Assembly (NCBI GenBank): GCA_022925895.1
Contig: JAKSYS010000310.1
Coordinates: 1 to 64,000, forward strand
Reading direction: 5' to 3'
Length of the DNA stretch: 64,000 nucleotides
Origin: Fragilaria crotonensis
Taxonomy: Eukaryota; Bacillariophyta; Fragilariophyceae; Fragilariales; Fragilariaceae
Position numbers and translations under genes: made by a program. Below, piece by piece: positions 21,944 through 34,527 of the stretch. The notes under the pieces were generated by a model. It saw only the letters and a list, made by a program, of their open reading frames with translations. It was not told the DNA's origin and ran no database searches. Every line of letters starts with the position of its first letter. Position 1 is the first letter of the stretch.

Positions 21944-23005
21944 ATGACTATCAAAGCAAACAACGCAACGCCATTTCTACTGCTCGACGGTCACGGAAGT
22001 CGATTTGATCTTCAATTTCTTGAGTACATAAACAGCCGTGACACGATGTGGAAAGCATGCATCGGAGTCCCCTACGGTACCAGTTACTGGCAGGTTGGGG
22101 ACTCTACGGAGCAGAACGGATGCTTCAAGATGGCGCTTACGAAACATAAACGAGACCTGCTGGCACAGAAGGCGTCAGTTGGAGCAGAATTTCTTGCAAT
22201 CGAAAAAGAAGATGTCATTCACCTCGTTCATAGAGCATGGAATGACTCCTTTGCTCGCATCAAACAAAATCAAAACGCGATTGCAGAACGAGGCTGGACA
22301 CCACTTACTTATAATTGTTTGCTGCACCCGAAATCCTTCAGACACGCACTAACAAGGCAATTGGAACAACAGCAACAGAAGAAGCTGGAAGCGTCAACGC
22401 TCCAAACGGCGATGTGATTTCTGCTCTTGATCAAGACGTGCAACTGAATTTATCTCAAGGCCTCTCGGGAAATACATGGATACAATTCTTGAAAGCAGGA
22501 TTCGTGAAGATGCTCGCAATGGAGTGAACTTGGAGGAAAACAGGCAGAAAGGATTGATTCAGCGGAGGAAAATATCAATTCGAAAAAACGATACACCGCT
22601 GGGCTCCATGCATCTGCTGGACAGTTTGGCTTGGGCCCGACGGTCTTGAAGAATATGAAACAGCGTCAATGGGAACAGGCAATCAAAGCGTGTGATGCGC
22701 AAGAGAAGCGACTTCAAGCATTTTGATCTCTTGAAAGGAAGGTTGCTGCAATCAAAGAGCTGAATATAGCTAGCAGAGAACTGAACGTTAGCCAATTGAA
22801 GGTAATGGCAATGTGGTATAAACGGGCAAATGACTCACCAGTGCCAACGACGCGATCACTTCTTCTCGCAAGACTTCTCGAGACCTGTAATCGCGGTGAT
22901 CAAGTTGCACCTCCACTTCCAAATGCCCGCCCCGAACCACCACCCGATCATGTGGTACTAGTGAATACTGGTGCTGATGTTGTTGAACAAGATGAGCACC
23001 AGTAA
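21944..23005 (+). mobile_element. DNA-transposon relic: C-terminal half of a DDE-type transposase
   Basis: The first frame (21944-22417) contains PFLLLDGHGSRFDLQFLEYIN and CIGVPYGTSYWQVGDSTEQNG, the second catalytic Asp region and its downstream block as seen in repeated diatom transposases of the pogo/Tc1-like DDE group. After about 22400 the reading moves through other frames (MDTILESRIREDARNGVNLEE; RYTAGLHASAGQFGLGPTVL; LNVSQLKVMAMWYKRAND...LLARLLETC), the last resembling the SAP-like C-terminal part of such proteins. The N-terminal DNA-binding part is not seen and the frame is shifted near 22410, 22490 and 22590 and stopped near 22725. I find no clear terminal repeats. The superfamily assignment is tentative. 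Confidence 0.65.
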
Positions 23006-24546
23006 CCAGGAATGGTAAAAGAGATGAATTAGGAATATATGTTGCATGAAATGTTTTTTAGAATGCCGGAGTATGAAGTATGAACGCGGCGTGTGTCTGG
23101 CAGCGTTATGAATCTTAGAACGGTCTACATGTACTCTAGGCGTGTGGTACAAACAGCTCGTTCAAAACCCTGTACCAGTAAAGAACATTCGCATTTTGAT
23201 TCGCGATTTAATGGTCGAAGTCTTGTGAAAAAAATCAAGAAGTGAAGATAAAATATTATCCCTATTCGTATACAAATTTATACACAACTTTGAGCCAATA
23301 AACCAAAAACGAAGACTTGAATATCATCGATAGGTAAATTGGATCTTGCTCCAGTACTTTGATCATTCTACATACCTGTTGACAATGTGATGAAGGGTCT
23401 ATGATCCGAACTGTTTGTGCAAGATCCGTGTTTCTGCCGAGATATTGTAAGTTGAAACTCTTGTGAAATCATCGGTTCAAGGCCATTTTTATGTGGTAGT
23501 CTAAAGGGATTGGAAGTAAATAACCACCGGTACCGGTAACCAAATACCGACGGTATTATACTGTACCACTACTGTGATTTTTAAAATGCTCAATAACTGG
23601 TTACCTGCGAGTTGCAATATACCAACCAGTAACCAGGACCCATGGTTATCTTCTACTGAGTTTAGTCGGTACCGGTACCCCAGTATTTTGAATTCCGGTG
23701 TTCGGGAATACCAGCCTGACTTTCTATAAATGTTCTGTCCTGCATCAGTGTGTATACGGTTCATTTCTGTACTGTAGTACTGCAGTTTACTGTTACTGTA
23801 GTGTTTTTACTATCATTATACCTACCGGAAGAAACAAATGGAACCGAGTAAGTACTGCGCTTCCAAAAATGAAGTTATATTTATACCGGACTGAAGGATT
23901 TTTCAATACCAAAATACTTCCCAGTGCAACAGCACAATACCATTCTACCTACTGGAGGACTGTAATACCAGATTCAACGTGGGACAGCATTATTTTTTCA
24001 ATCCCTGGTCTAATTAACGTCGTCCGGCATCTCTGGTTCTCACAAGCGCCTGTCGCCAAACTAATATTCTGCTTCCCTATTCGACAACATAAAACATAAT
24101 AACATGCTGTGTCTCGGACAACTAGTGGGCCAGCCAACAGCCAAGTGTTCGTCCAACATCGTCAAAATGATTGTGTTCTCTCAAGCGCCATTCGCCAATC
24201 TAGTAGTGAAGTCTGCTCCTACTTAACGTAACTACATGCAATACTTGTCTCCCAAAGGACCAACGTGCAGTGCCAAGTGTGTGTAGATCCGATTAAATGT
24301 TTTTTCTAGTTATCGGTCTTTTTTGGCGTATTCCACTCGACTATCGAAATCGGCCTAAGCTCCTTTTGTCGTCTGGACACCAACCCTTCGTATGATCTCG
24401 ACTTGATGCGTCCAGCAATCTTCAGAGAGACGAATGCGTGTTTGTATGACGCTGCAAGTCCTAAATCGCGTTCGCTTGATATCGAAAATAGTCTGCCTGT
24501 TGGGAAATCATGACTTGCAAGGCAACGGATCATTTCTGTTGGCCAT
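23006..24546. other. Intergenic, GTACCGGTAC-rich tract
   Basis: The stretch 23510-23900 is dense in ACCGGT, GGTACCGG, AGTACT and similar near-palindromic words, and is otherwise AT-rich. No gene is supported. A short minus-strand frame (24306-24554) ends RRQKELRPISIVEWNT, weakly like the end of a RAP domain, and may be decayed 3' sequence of the adjacent OPR gene. Confidence 0.45.
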
Positions 24547-27019
24547 TCAGACAAGAGTGTCTGTAGCCGAGACAGGAGTCAAATTATCAAGTAGCCTTAC
24601 CAGATTGGGCGACTCAATGCCAAGCTTGGCACAAGCCCTAAGACAGCTCTCAATATCTTGCGAGTTGCCCTTGGCAAACAAACGTTCTGCCTCGCGATCC
24701 AGCAGCGTAAACACATTGTTTGACTTAATTCCAAGCTGCCCACAAGCCCAAACACAGTTAGCGATTTCTTGTAAGTTGCCCTTGTTGAACAAATGCTCTG
24801 CCTCGCGATCCAGCAACGTAAACAAATTGGTTGACTTGACTCCAAGCTTTCCACAAGCCCAAACACAATTAGCGATATCTTGCGTGTTGCCCTTGGCAAA
24901 CAAACGTTCTGCCTCGCGATCCAGCAACGCAAACAAATTCGCTGACTTGATTCCAAGCTTCCCACAAGCCCAAACACAATTGGCGATTTCTCGCGAGTTG
25001 CCCTTACCCAACAAGCGTTCTGCCTCGCGATCAAGCACCTTAAACAAATTGGTTGCATTTATTTCAAGCTTCCCACACGCCCACACATAGTTTGCAATGT
25101 CTTGAGAGTTGCCCTTGTCAAGCAAATGCTCTGCATCGCGATCCAGCAATCTAAACAAAATTTTCGACTTGATCCTCATTTTTGCGCAAGCCCAAACACA
25201 GTTTGCGATTTCATGCGCGTCGCCGTTGTTAAACAATTGTTCTGCATTGCGATCGAGAACCTTAAACAAATTGGGTGAACCGATTTCAAGCTTTGCGCAA
25301 GCCATGACGCAGCTAGCAATTTCCTGTGAGTTGCCCTTGACAAACAACCGTTCTGCGTTGCGATCCAGCAAGGTAAACAAATTGGTTGAATGAATTCCAA
25401 GCTTTCCACAAGCCGAAACACAATTTGCGATTTCTTGCGAGTTGCCCTTGTGGAACAGCCGTTCTGCATCGAGGTCGAGCATTCTAAACAGATTTGGTGA
25501 AAGGATTCCGAGCCTACCACAAGCCCAAACACAACTTGCAATGTCTTGTGGCTTGCCATAGAACAAGCGTTCTGCATCGCGATCAAGTAGACTGAACAGA
25601 TTGGGTGACTTGATTCCAAGCTTACCACACGCCCAAGCGCAGTTTGCGATGTCTATTGGCTTGCCATAATCAAACAAGTTTTGTGCCTCTCGATCAAGCA
25701 GTCCAAACAGATTGGGTGAAGGGATCCCAAGCGTTCCACAAGCCCACACACAGTTTGCGATTTCTTGTGGCTTGTTATTGCCGAACAACAGTTGCGCCTT
25801 GCGATCAAGCGTTTTGAAAAGATTTGGAGAGTTCATACCAAGCTTTCCACAAGCCCAAACACAATTTGCAAGGCTTTGCGTATCACCATAGTCACACAAG
25901 CGCTCGGCCTCTTGCTCGAGCAACCGAAATAGATTGTTGAATCATGGATTCCAAGCCTCCCAGCCCAAACACAGCTTGCAATGTCTTGTGGCTTGCCTTT
26001 GCCCAGGCTTCCTGCCTCGCGATCAAGCACATTGAAGAGATTTGGCGAATGGATTCCAAGCTTACCACATGCCCAAACAACATTTGCAATGTCTTGTGGT
26101 TTGCCGTTGTCTAACAGAACTTGTGCCTCTTGATCTATCAGTCGGAATAAAATAGGCGCCTGGATTCCGAGCCTTCCACAAGCCCACGCAATGTTAGCGA
26201 TGTTTTGTGGATTGCCTTTGTCAAATAACGTTTGTGCCTCTCGATCTACCAGCCTGAACAGGTTTGGTGAATGGATTCCAAGTTTCCCACAAGCCCACAC
26301 ACAATTTTCGATTTCTTGCAGTTGGCATTCTTAAACAGCCATTCAGCATTCTCCTTACTCTCAATCAGACTGATGATATGCATTGCTCGATCATTGTCTC
26401 AGCTGCATCTTGCTATTCTATGTACAATCGTAGCAAACGAACGAGCACCCATCCAATCCAAACCACGCAATCGAAGTTGCTTTCAAGTCGTCGAGAAAGG
26501 CCAGAAACAGTGGATCACGTTTCTTAAACGATGAGATGCGTCCCAATTGACTCATTGTTGTTGCGTAGCATGCGTTGTTGAACAACTCCTTTTTCTCATC
26601 AGCAGCCGCAAGATTTCGATCCATTTGCGGTCTTGCCTGAGCATGTAGATTCTCTGGTTGAGTTCATTCGCCGGGTTCGTGGTCGTCTTACTAGGTTCTC
26701 GACTTGTTGTTTGCTTCGCTTCGACTCCTGCTTCCTGCACGGTACTAGCATTAGATTCAACAGAGAAGAATCGAGGTAGGCTACAAGCACCAGCAGCTAT
26801 CGCCTGTGGCGCGATCGATTGCGACTTGGACGACAGTGTTGCAGCGGGTAGTCGAGGACGATTCCTGCGAGGCAAATGTTGTGTGAACGGCCTCATCGTG
26901 CTGAACCATAGATTGCCACGACCGGTAGTGTTTCTGAAACGGGAGAGAAAGAAGTCGTGGTTTTCAATCCGTCTCATCATGGTTGCCATTGGGCGTCTAG
27001 GAGCGATACTCAGAATCAT
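24547..27019 (-). CDS. OPR-type repeat protein, organellar RNA-binding, no RAP domain seen
   Basis: The start is the ATG at 27019 (MILSIAPRRPMATMMRRIEN), an Arg-rich presequence-like N-terminus nearly identical to that of the paralogue at 49799. About sixteen repeats of 36-37 residues follow, with the consensus QDIANCVWACGKLGIxSPNLFxLLDREAERLF, which fits the octotricopeptide (OPR-like) repeat family. Such proteins bind organellar RNA for processing or translation. The frame is changed near 25930 and between 26300 and 26550, leaving three open blocks. The last repeat ends at RLLDNLTPVSATDTLV with a stop, where the paralogue continues into a RAP domain. It is thus either a truncated copy or a genuinely RAP-less form. 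The repeats are more numerous than in the paralogue. Confidence 0.8.
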
Positions 27020-27915
27020 ACTTTCCTAACACCTTTCAGACTGTTTCTCGCGACAGAATGGAATGAGATAATTGCCACAATGATACCATTGAATGGAAAC
27101 TAACCTACACACGGAAAGGCTCAACTGATGTGTGGCTTGAGATCTGGAGAGGAAATAGACAGTACCGATAGTTGGAGTTCCAGTGATGGTGACGATTGAT
27201 TGAGGGATGTGATTACTGTTGCGTTTAATTGATTTTTTTGAGTTTGGCCCTGTATTAAACTGTATAAAACGTTTAAAACAACTTTGTTTTAAACAACGTA
27301 GGCTGCTACGTAGACTTTGTACTAAGTACGTATTAGGCTCATACTACCAGCAGGGTTTGCTAATCACGGTCTTTTCCGAGGGTGATAGTCATAGTGTCAT
27401 AGTCATGACTAGTGGTGCCCCTCGAGCAAGTACTAGAGTAGTTAATCAACTAGTAATTGACTACAAGTACCAGTGACTTCTGCGTGACTAGTACTCCATG
27501 ATGACTATGATACCGGGACCCCGCACGAGTGCGCCGGCTTTTCATGTTAGTGTGTTTCACCCAAATAGTATAAAAAATAAAGGCCATAACAAGATCATTT
27601 AGGCAATACTTTCCATGGTGGTCAAGAGTGAAAACCCTGAATCATTGCATCTGCTGCGACAACTATTTGATTCACCAAAACATCATGGGGAACTGAATTC
27701 TATTCAGTACAGCATGACACCTTAAACATGCACATCACCTTTGAGGCTGTACCCAGAAAGTGCTTCAAGTCCTCCAGACTGTCCTTGACATTGGGGTGGC
27801 ATCCTTGGGGCACATTGATGTGAAAAACCTGAATGCCTGGCTGCTGTTGGACAATGGGCAGTGAGTTCCTGCAGGAATGTCAAGCAGCATGGTGCATTGC
27901 TTAGTCGGATTTAAT
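27020..27915. other. Intergenic, left flank of the satellite region
   Basis: It contains AT-rich palindromic GTTTTAAAC words near 27271-27295 and a GTACTAG-rich stretch near 27410-27510. From about 27590 the sequence has a transposon-like look but no frame that I can assign. Confidence 0.4.
27271..27285 (+). repeat. Candidate left terminal inverted repeat
   Basis: GTTTAAAACAACTTT is the exact reverse complement of 32930-32944. The pair brackets the hAT-like fragment and the satellite array (5.7 kb apart). Short and AT-rich, so coincidence is possible. Confidence 0.4.
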
Positions 27916-28110
27916 TGTCAATGTTCATGCAAAAACACTTAACTGACACCATGTGGACAGAAGCAACATCATTCATTTCCACAACCAACCACTGTATTGA
28001 CAAAGACTTTGAACTCCTCACCAGCACACTCCACATGATGGCTGATCCAGCCGAGGCAAGTCACTCAACCAAAAATGTTGTCCTGCAGATTAAGAAAATC
28101 TGGGTGTCTT
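27916..28110 (+). mobile_element. hAT-like transposase fragment
   Basis: The frame 27915-28175 reads TDTMWTEATSFISTTNHCID, then KDFELLTSTLHMMADPAEASHSTKNV, a pattern close to the block around the first catalytic Asp of hAT transposases (TTDMWTS...ITVHYID.DF.L...L......HT..NI). The frame then runs about 65 bp into the first satellite unit before stopping. No other transposase blocks are recognisable nearby, so only a scrap survives. The family is inferred from pattern, not from a search. Confidence 0.55.
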
Positions 28111-31100
28111 GTCCGATGCATGACAACAATGCTATCACAGAACATTTTCCAATGAATGTGATTCCTTTGGCTTGAAACTGGGGACAAGGAACTGCCACTT
28201 TGCATCACCTTGGAGTGGAATCAAAATCTCTGACAAGGACAAGAGTGACAACTGCTCAATGGGTCTTCATCATGCAGACTTACAAATACCTGTGTGTCTT
28301 GTCAGATGCATGGCAATGATTCTATAATAGGGCATTTTGCAATGAATGTGATTCCTTGTGCTTCAAACTGGAGACAACTGCCAGGTTGCTTGACCATGGG
28401 ACAATACTGCCAATTGTGTCAAGGACAGGAATGACAACTGCACAACCAATGTTTGTCCTGCAGTAATATAAATGCTTGAGTCTCTTGTCCGATGCATAAC
28501 AACAATGCTATCACAGAGCATTTTCCAATGAATGTGATTCCTAAGGCTTGAAACTGGGGACAAGGAACTGCCACTTTGCATCACCTTGGAGTGGAATCAA
28601 AATCTCTGACAAGGACAAGAGTGACAACTGCTCAATGGGTCTTCATCATGCAGACTTACAAATACCTGTGTGTCTTGTCAGATGCATGACAATGATTCCA
28701 TAATGGGGCATTTTACAATGAATGTGATTCCTTGTGCTTCAAACTGTGGACAACTGCCAATTCACTTCACCATGGGACAAAACTGCCAATTGTGACAAGG
28801 ACAGGAATGACAACTGCACAACCAATGTTTGTCCTGCAGTAATATAAATGCTTGAGTCTCTTGTCCGATGCATAACAACAATGCTATCACAGAGCATTTT
28901 CCAATGAATGTGATTCCTTTGGCTTGAAACTGGGGACAAGGAACTGCCACTTTGCATCACCTTGGAGTGGAATCAAAATCTCTGACAAGGACAAGAGTGA
29001 CAACTGCTCAATGGGTCTTCATCATGCAGACTTACAAATACCTGTGTGTCTTGTCAGATGCATGGCAATGATTCTATAATATGGCATTTTACAATAAATG
29101 TGATTCCTTGTGCTTCAAACTGGAGACAACTGCCAATTCACTTCACCATGGGACAAAACTGCCAATTGTGTCAAGGACAGGAATGACAACTGCACAACCA
29201 ATGTTTGTCCTGCAGTAATATAAATGATTGAGTCTCTTGTCCAATGCATAACAACAATGCTATCACAGAGCATTTTCCAATGAATGTGATTCCTAAGGCT
29301 TGAAACTGGGGACAGGGAACTGCCACTTTGCATCACCTTGGCGTGGAATCAAAATCTCTGACAAGGACAAGAGTGACAACTGCTCAATGGGTCTTCATCA
29401 TGCAGACTTACAAATACCTGTGTGTCTTGTCAGATGCATGACAATGATTCCATAATATGGCATTTTACAATAAATGTGATTCCTTGTGCTTCAAACTGGA
29501 GACAACTGCCAATTCACTTCACCATGGGACAAAGAAGCTGCCAATTCTGACAAGGACAGGAATGACAACTGCACAACCAATGTTTGTCCTGCAGTAATAT
29601 AAATGCTTGAGTCTCTTGTCCGATGCATGACAACAATGCTATCACAGAACATTTTCCAATGAATGTGATTCCTAAGGCTTGAAACTGGGGACAAGGAACT
29701 GCCACTTTGCATCACCTTGGAGTGGAATCAAAATCTCTGACAAGGACAAGAGTGACAACTGCTCATTGGGTCTTCATCATGCAGACTTACAAATACTTGT
29801 GTGTCTTGTCAGATGCATGACAATGATTCCATAATAGGGCATTTTACAATGAATGTGATTCCTTGTGCTTCAAACTGTAGACAACTGCCAATTCACTTCA
29901 CCATGGGACAAAACTGCCAATTGTGTCAAGGACAGGAATGACAGCTGCACAACCAATGTTTGTCCTGCAGTAATATAAATGTTTGAGTCTCTAGTCCAAT
30001 GCATAACAACAATGCTATCAAAGAACATTTTCCAATGAATGTGATTCCTTTGGCTTGAAACTGGGGACAAGGAACTGCCACTTTGCATCACCTTGGAGTG
30101 GAATCAAAATCTCTGACAAGGACAAGAGTGACAACTGCTCAATGGGTCTTCATCATGCAGACTTACAAATACCTGTGTGTCTTGTCAGATGCATGACAAT
30201 GATTCCATAATGGGGCATTTTACAATGAATGTGATTCCTTGTGCTTCAAACTGTGGACAACTGCCAATTCACTTAACCATGGGACAAAACTGCCAATTGT
30301 GACAAGGACAGGAATGACAACTGCACAACCAATGTTTGTCCTGCAGTAATATAAATGCTTGAGTCTCTTGTCCAATGCATAACAACAATGCTATCACAGA
30401 GCATTTTCCAATGAATGTGATTCCTAAGGCTTGAAACTGGGGACAGGAACTGCCACTTTGCATCACCTTGGAGTGGAATCAAAATCTCTGACAAGGACAA
30501 GAGTGACAACTGCTCAATGGGTCTTCATCATGCAGACTTACAAATACCTGTGTGTCTTGTCAGATGCATGGCAATGATTCTATAAAAGGGCATTTTGCAA
30601 TGAATGTGAGTCCTTGTGCTTCAAACTGGAGACAACTGCCAGGTTGCTTGACCATGGGACAATACTGCCAATTGTGTCAAGGACAGGAATGACAACTGCA
30701 CAACCAATGTTTGTCCTGCAGTAATATAAATGCTTGAGTCTCTTGTCCGATGCATAACAACAATGCTATCACAGAGCATTTTCCAATGAATGTGATTCCT
30801 AAGGCTTGAAACTGGGGACAAGGAACTGCCACTTTGCATCACCTTGGCGTGGAATCAAAATCTCTGACAAGGACAAGAGTGACAACTGCTCAATGGGTCT
30901 TCATCATGCAGACTTACAAATACCTGTGTGTCTTGTCAGATGCATGACAATGATTCCATAATGGGGCATTTTACAATAAATGTGATTCCTTGTGCTTCAA
31001 ACTGTAGACAACTGCCAATTCACTTCACCATGGGACAAAGAAGCTGCCAATTCTGACAAGGACAGGAATGACAGCTGCACAACCAATGTTTGTCCTGCAG

Positions 31101-32632
31101 TAATATAAATGCTTGAGTCTCTTGTCCGATGCATGACAACAATGCTATCACAGAGCATTTTCCAATGAATGTGATTCCTAAGGCTTGAAACTGGGGACAA
31201 GGAACTGCCACTTTGCATCACCTTGGAGTGGAATCAAAATCTCTGACAAGGACAAGAGTGACAACTGCTCATTGGGTCTTCATCATGCAGACTTACAAAT
31301 ACCTGTGTGACTTGTCAGATGCATGACAATGATTCCATAATAGGGCATTTTACAATGAATGTGATTCCTTGTGCTTCAAACTGTAGACAACTGCCAATTC
31401 ACTTCACCATGGGACAAAACTGCCAATTGTGTCAAGGACAGGAATGACAGCTGCACAACCAATGTTTGTCCTGCAGTAATATAAATGTTTGAGTCTCTTG
31501 TCCAACGCATAACAACAATGCTATCACAGAGCATTTTCCAATGAATGTGATTCCTTAGGCTTGAAACTGGGGACAAGGAACTGCCACTTTGCATCACCTT
31601 GGAGTGGAATCAAAATCTCTGACAAGGACAAGAGTGACAACTGCTCAATGGGTCTTCATCATGCAGACTTACAAATACCTGTGTGTCTTGTCAGATGCAT
31701 GACAATGATTCCATAATAGGGCATTTTACAATGAATGTGATTCCTTGTGCTTCAAACTGTAGACAACTGCCAATTCACTTCACCATGGGACAAAACTGCC
31801 AATTCTGACAAGGACAGGAGTGACAACTGCACAACCAATGTTTGTCCTGCAGTAATATAAATGCTTGAGTCTCTTGTCCAATGCATAACAACAATGCTAT
31901 CACAGAGCATTTTCCAATGAATGTGATTCCTTTGGCTTGAAACTGGGGACAAGGAACTGCCACTTTGCATCACCTTGGAGTGGAATCAAAATCTCTGACA
32001 AGGACAAGAGTGACAACTGCTCAATGGGTCTTCATCATGCAGACTTACAAATACATGTGTGTCTTGTCAGATGCATGACAATGATTCCATAATAGGGCAT
32101 TTTACAATGAATGTGATTCCTTGTGCTTCAAACTGGAGACAACTGCCAATTCACTTCACCATGGGACAAAGAAACTGCCAATTCTGACAAGGACAGGAAT
32201 GACAACTGCACAACCAATGTTTGTCCTGCAGTAATATAAATGTTTGAGTCTCTTGTCCAACGCATAACAACAATGCTATCACAGAGCATTTTCCAATGAA
32301 TGTGATTCCTAAGGCTTGAAACTGGGGACAGGGAACTGCCACTTTGCATCACCTTGGAGTGGAATCAAAATCTCTGACAAGGACAAGAGTGACAACTGCT
32401 CAATGGGTCTTCATCATGCAGACTTACAAATACCTGTGTGTCTTGTCAGATGCATGGCAATGATTCTATAATAGGGCATTTTGCAATGAATGTGATTCCT
32501 TGTGCTTCAAACTGGAGACAACTGCCAATTTGCTTCACCATGGGACAATACTGCCAATTGTGTCAAGGACAGGAATGACAGCTGCACAACCAACGTTTGT
32601 CCTGCAGTGATACCAATGCTTGAGTCTCTTGT
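28073..32632. repeat. Satellite array, about 12 x 376 bp, each a dimer of ~190 + ~186 bp halves
   Basis: Unit boundaries taken at CTTGTCCGATGCAT recur at 28484, 28860 and so on to about 32628, with spacing 375-379 bp. Each unit contains two related halves: one with TCACAGAGCATTTTCCAATG and one with CATAATGGGGCATTTTACAATG, alignable along their whole length (both share AATGAATGTGATTCCT, GACAAGGACA and TGACAACTGC). Units differ by a few substitutions and small indels. A repeated minus-strand frame of about 73 codons appears in each unit, a by-product of the repeat rather than a supported gene. The GC content is ordinary. Confidence 0.95.
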
Positions 32633-33148
32633 CTGCCCATATCATATCCCACGCACTTGTCATACTTGAGTTAGTTTACTGCCCCCAATCATCAAAAGGA
32701 GAAGGCATGTAGGGTTTGCCAATGCGTTCCGAGATGATACTATCTTTTGGTCTCACCATCCTACCATTGTATCCTTCACACAACTCATCCACAGGAGAAC
32801 AAATTACAAACTCAAAACAGCCTTCATCAATGATGACAAGTGAAGTTTGAAAGTGCAAACTGTTGCGTTAAAGTGATACCCTTAACCCTAACCACTGTTC
32901 AATTATACATTTTGTACAATTGCGTGAAAAAAGTTGTTTTAAACAGCTGTTTAAAACAGCGTGTTTTAAACTCCAATTATACAAACGCATCCACAGATGT
33001 GATGTAAGCATGTCTTTCGGGTAAAGTGTACGGAAGTTTGATACCGTAGTCCAACGGACTAACTATCAGTAACTTACAAGTGGATTATAAATTGCAAATG
33101 CAGGTATGCAGCATTGTTATATTTTGATACGAATTTGATGTGGTATGT
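32633..33148. other. Right flank of satellite, upstream of tRNA-Phe
   Basis: No supported gene. It includes CCCTTAACCCTAACC near 32878 (two imperfect telomere-like units) and palindromic GTTTTAAAC/GTTTAAAAC words at 32935-32972. Confidence 0.45.
32930..32944 (-). repeat. Candidate right terminal inverted repeat
   Basis: AAAGTTGTTTTAAAC, the exact reverse complement of 27271-27285. Confidence 0.4.
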
Positions 33149-33221
33149 GTCCCGATAGCTCAGTCGGCAGAGCGCAAGACTGAAGATCTTGAGGCCGCGT
33201 GTTCGATTCACGCTCGGGACA
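33149..33221 (+). tRNA. tRNA-Phe (GAA)
   Basis: 73 nt with a 7-bp acceptor stem (GTCCCGA / TCGGGAC) and discriminator A. The anticodon arm CAAGA-CTGAAGA-TCTTG gives anticodon GAA. Box A lies at TAGCTCAGTCGG and box B at GTTCGATTC. No intron; CCA is not encoded. Nuclear pol III type. Confidence 0.96.
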
Positions 33222-33229
33222 TGTATCTC

Positions 33230-33233
33230 TTTT
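33230..33233 (+). terminator. Pol III terminator of tRNA-Phe
   Basis: A run of four Ts nine bases after the tRNA end. Confidence 0.6.
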
Positions 33234-34527
33234 GTCCCGATTTACACCCTGGACAAATTCTTTGTCTACTAGCGTATGGTACACGTCGTATGCCACTTAC
33301 CTTTTTCACGATGACAGGTGATGATCATCGATCAGATTGTTGGATTTTGCGTTCGGGACACATCTTTAGAGCAATCCTGGTGTTAGCGTGATTACGTCGA
33401 GTTTTTTTTGCGTGTGGAGGACCGTATCAAGAGCATCAGCAAGTCAAAAGAAACCGACGCTTCCCTTGTAGATATGTGAATTGTCAATGTATGGTATGCA
33501 GTATGCACCCACAACTTGAAGGGAAATCACGCTGATCCGGCGCGGGCAGTGCTGATCACAGTCACTCACGAGAAAGATGGAAACTTTCTTATATACTATA
33601 TTTAACACTCGAAGTCCATATGAGTAGGTGAAAGAATGCATTAGACCCCTCCGAGTAGTAAGAACGGAATACTTCGCAATCGTAGAAGGTTGCCGTATTC
33701 TGCAAGTCTGCTAGTAGCACAGAAGATTAGTGAGTAGCTCTGCGGAGGCAGAACCCACTTCAGATATCTCTGTTCATGCTTGAGATCACTCGATGACGAA
33801 CGTCGTGCTTGTAGTCGGAGTACGTATCGAGTCAAGAATTCTCCACTTCATTGTAAGGCGAGGCGCATAGTCATGATTTCTTTCCAACCATGAGCGAGGA
33901 ACATTGCATCATCTTCGTTTGCAGAGATTCTGCGGCAGCAGTGGATTGATCAAGAGAAAGCGATAATGGTAAGGTCATACTGTCGCAGACGACGACCTTT
34001 CAGTCCCACAGTCCAATTAGAACAACGCCTCGGACCTTCACGTGCCATTTTCGTTGATACACCGATTCAGGTATAATTATTCAGGATAGAAGCGCAAGTG
34101 CGTGCGCAGTATTTAAGGCGTTCCCAAATTCCTTGATACCAGTATCTATCAAAAATGAATCTCCCTGACTCACGGACTGGGAAAGGGCCGAACAAATTCG
34201 GCATCGTTCTATTTGTGTAGGAACATACTGATTCCTCCGTAGAAGCCGAAAACGAACACCTCTAATCGGGGCCTAAACGTCGACTGACGACACAAGTTAC
34301 AAACCTAATTGCTCTGCATACATCGATCGATACTTAGGCCTCACTGGTTGTCAACGATCAATGTAAGTGGCAATCCTCACATTTTGTCTCGTACTCCATT
34401 GCAATGGGATTGTCTCGATCCTATCGATTGTTCCTTCTCGTTGCGTTGCGATATGTTGTAAACAAAAGATGCGTCGATTGCCGATGAACGAGATTTCACG
34501 ATTGATCGTGTGGAAGGGAAGGCGTTC
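33234..34527. other. Intergenic
   Basis: Short frames on both strands, none recognisable. A short echo of the tRNA 3' end (GTTCGGGACACA) sits near 33351. Confidence 0.4.

Noticed and set aside
28363-32352. Ten or more repeated minus-strand frames of ~73 codons
   Set aside because: They follow the satellite period exactly, differ at random and resemble no protein; they are a by-product of the repeat.
28073-32632. CRISPR-like array
   Set aside because: Units are contiguous 376-bp repeats with no unique spacers, in a eukaryotic nuclear genome.
32878-32893. Interstitial telomere CCCTTAACCCTAACC
   Set aside because: Only two imperfect units; too short to claim a telomere relic.
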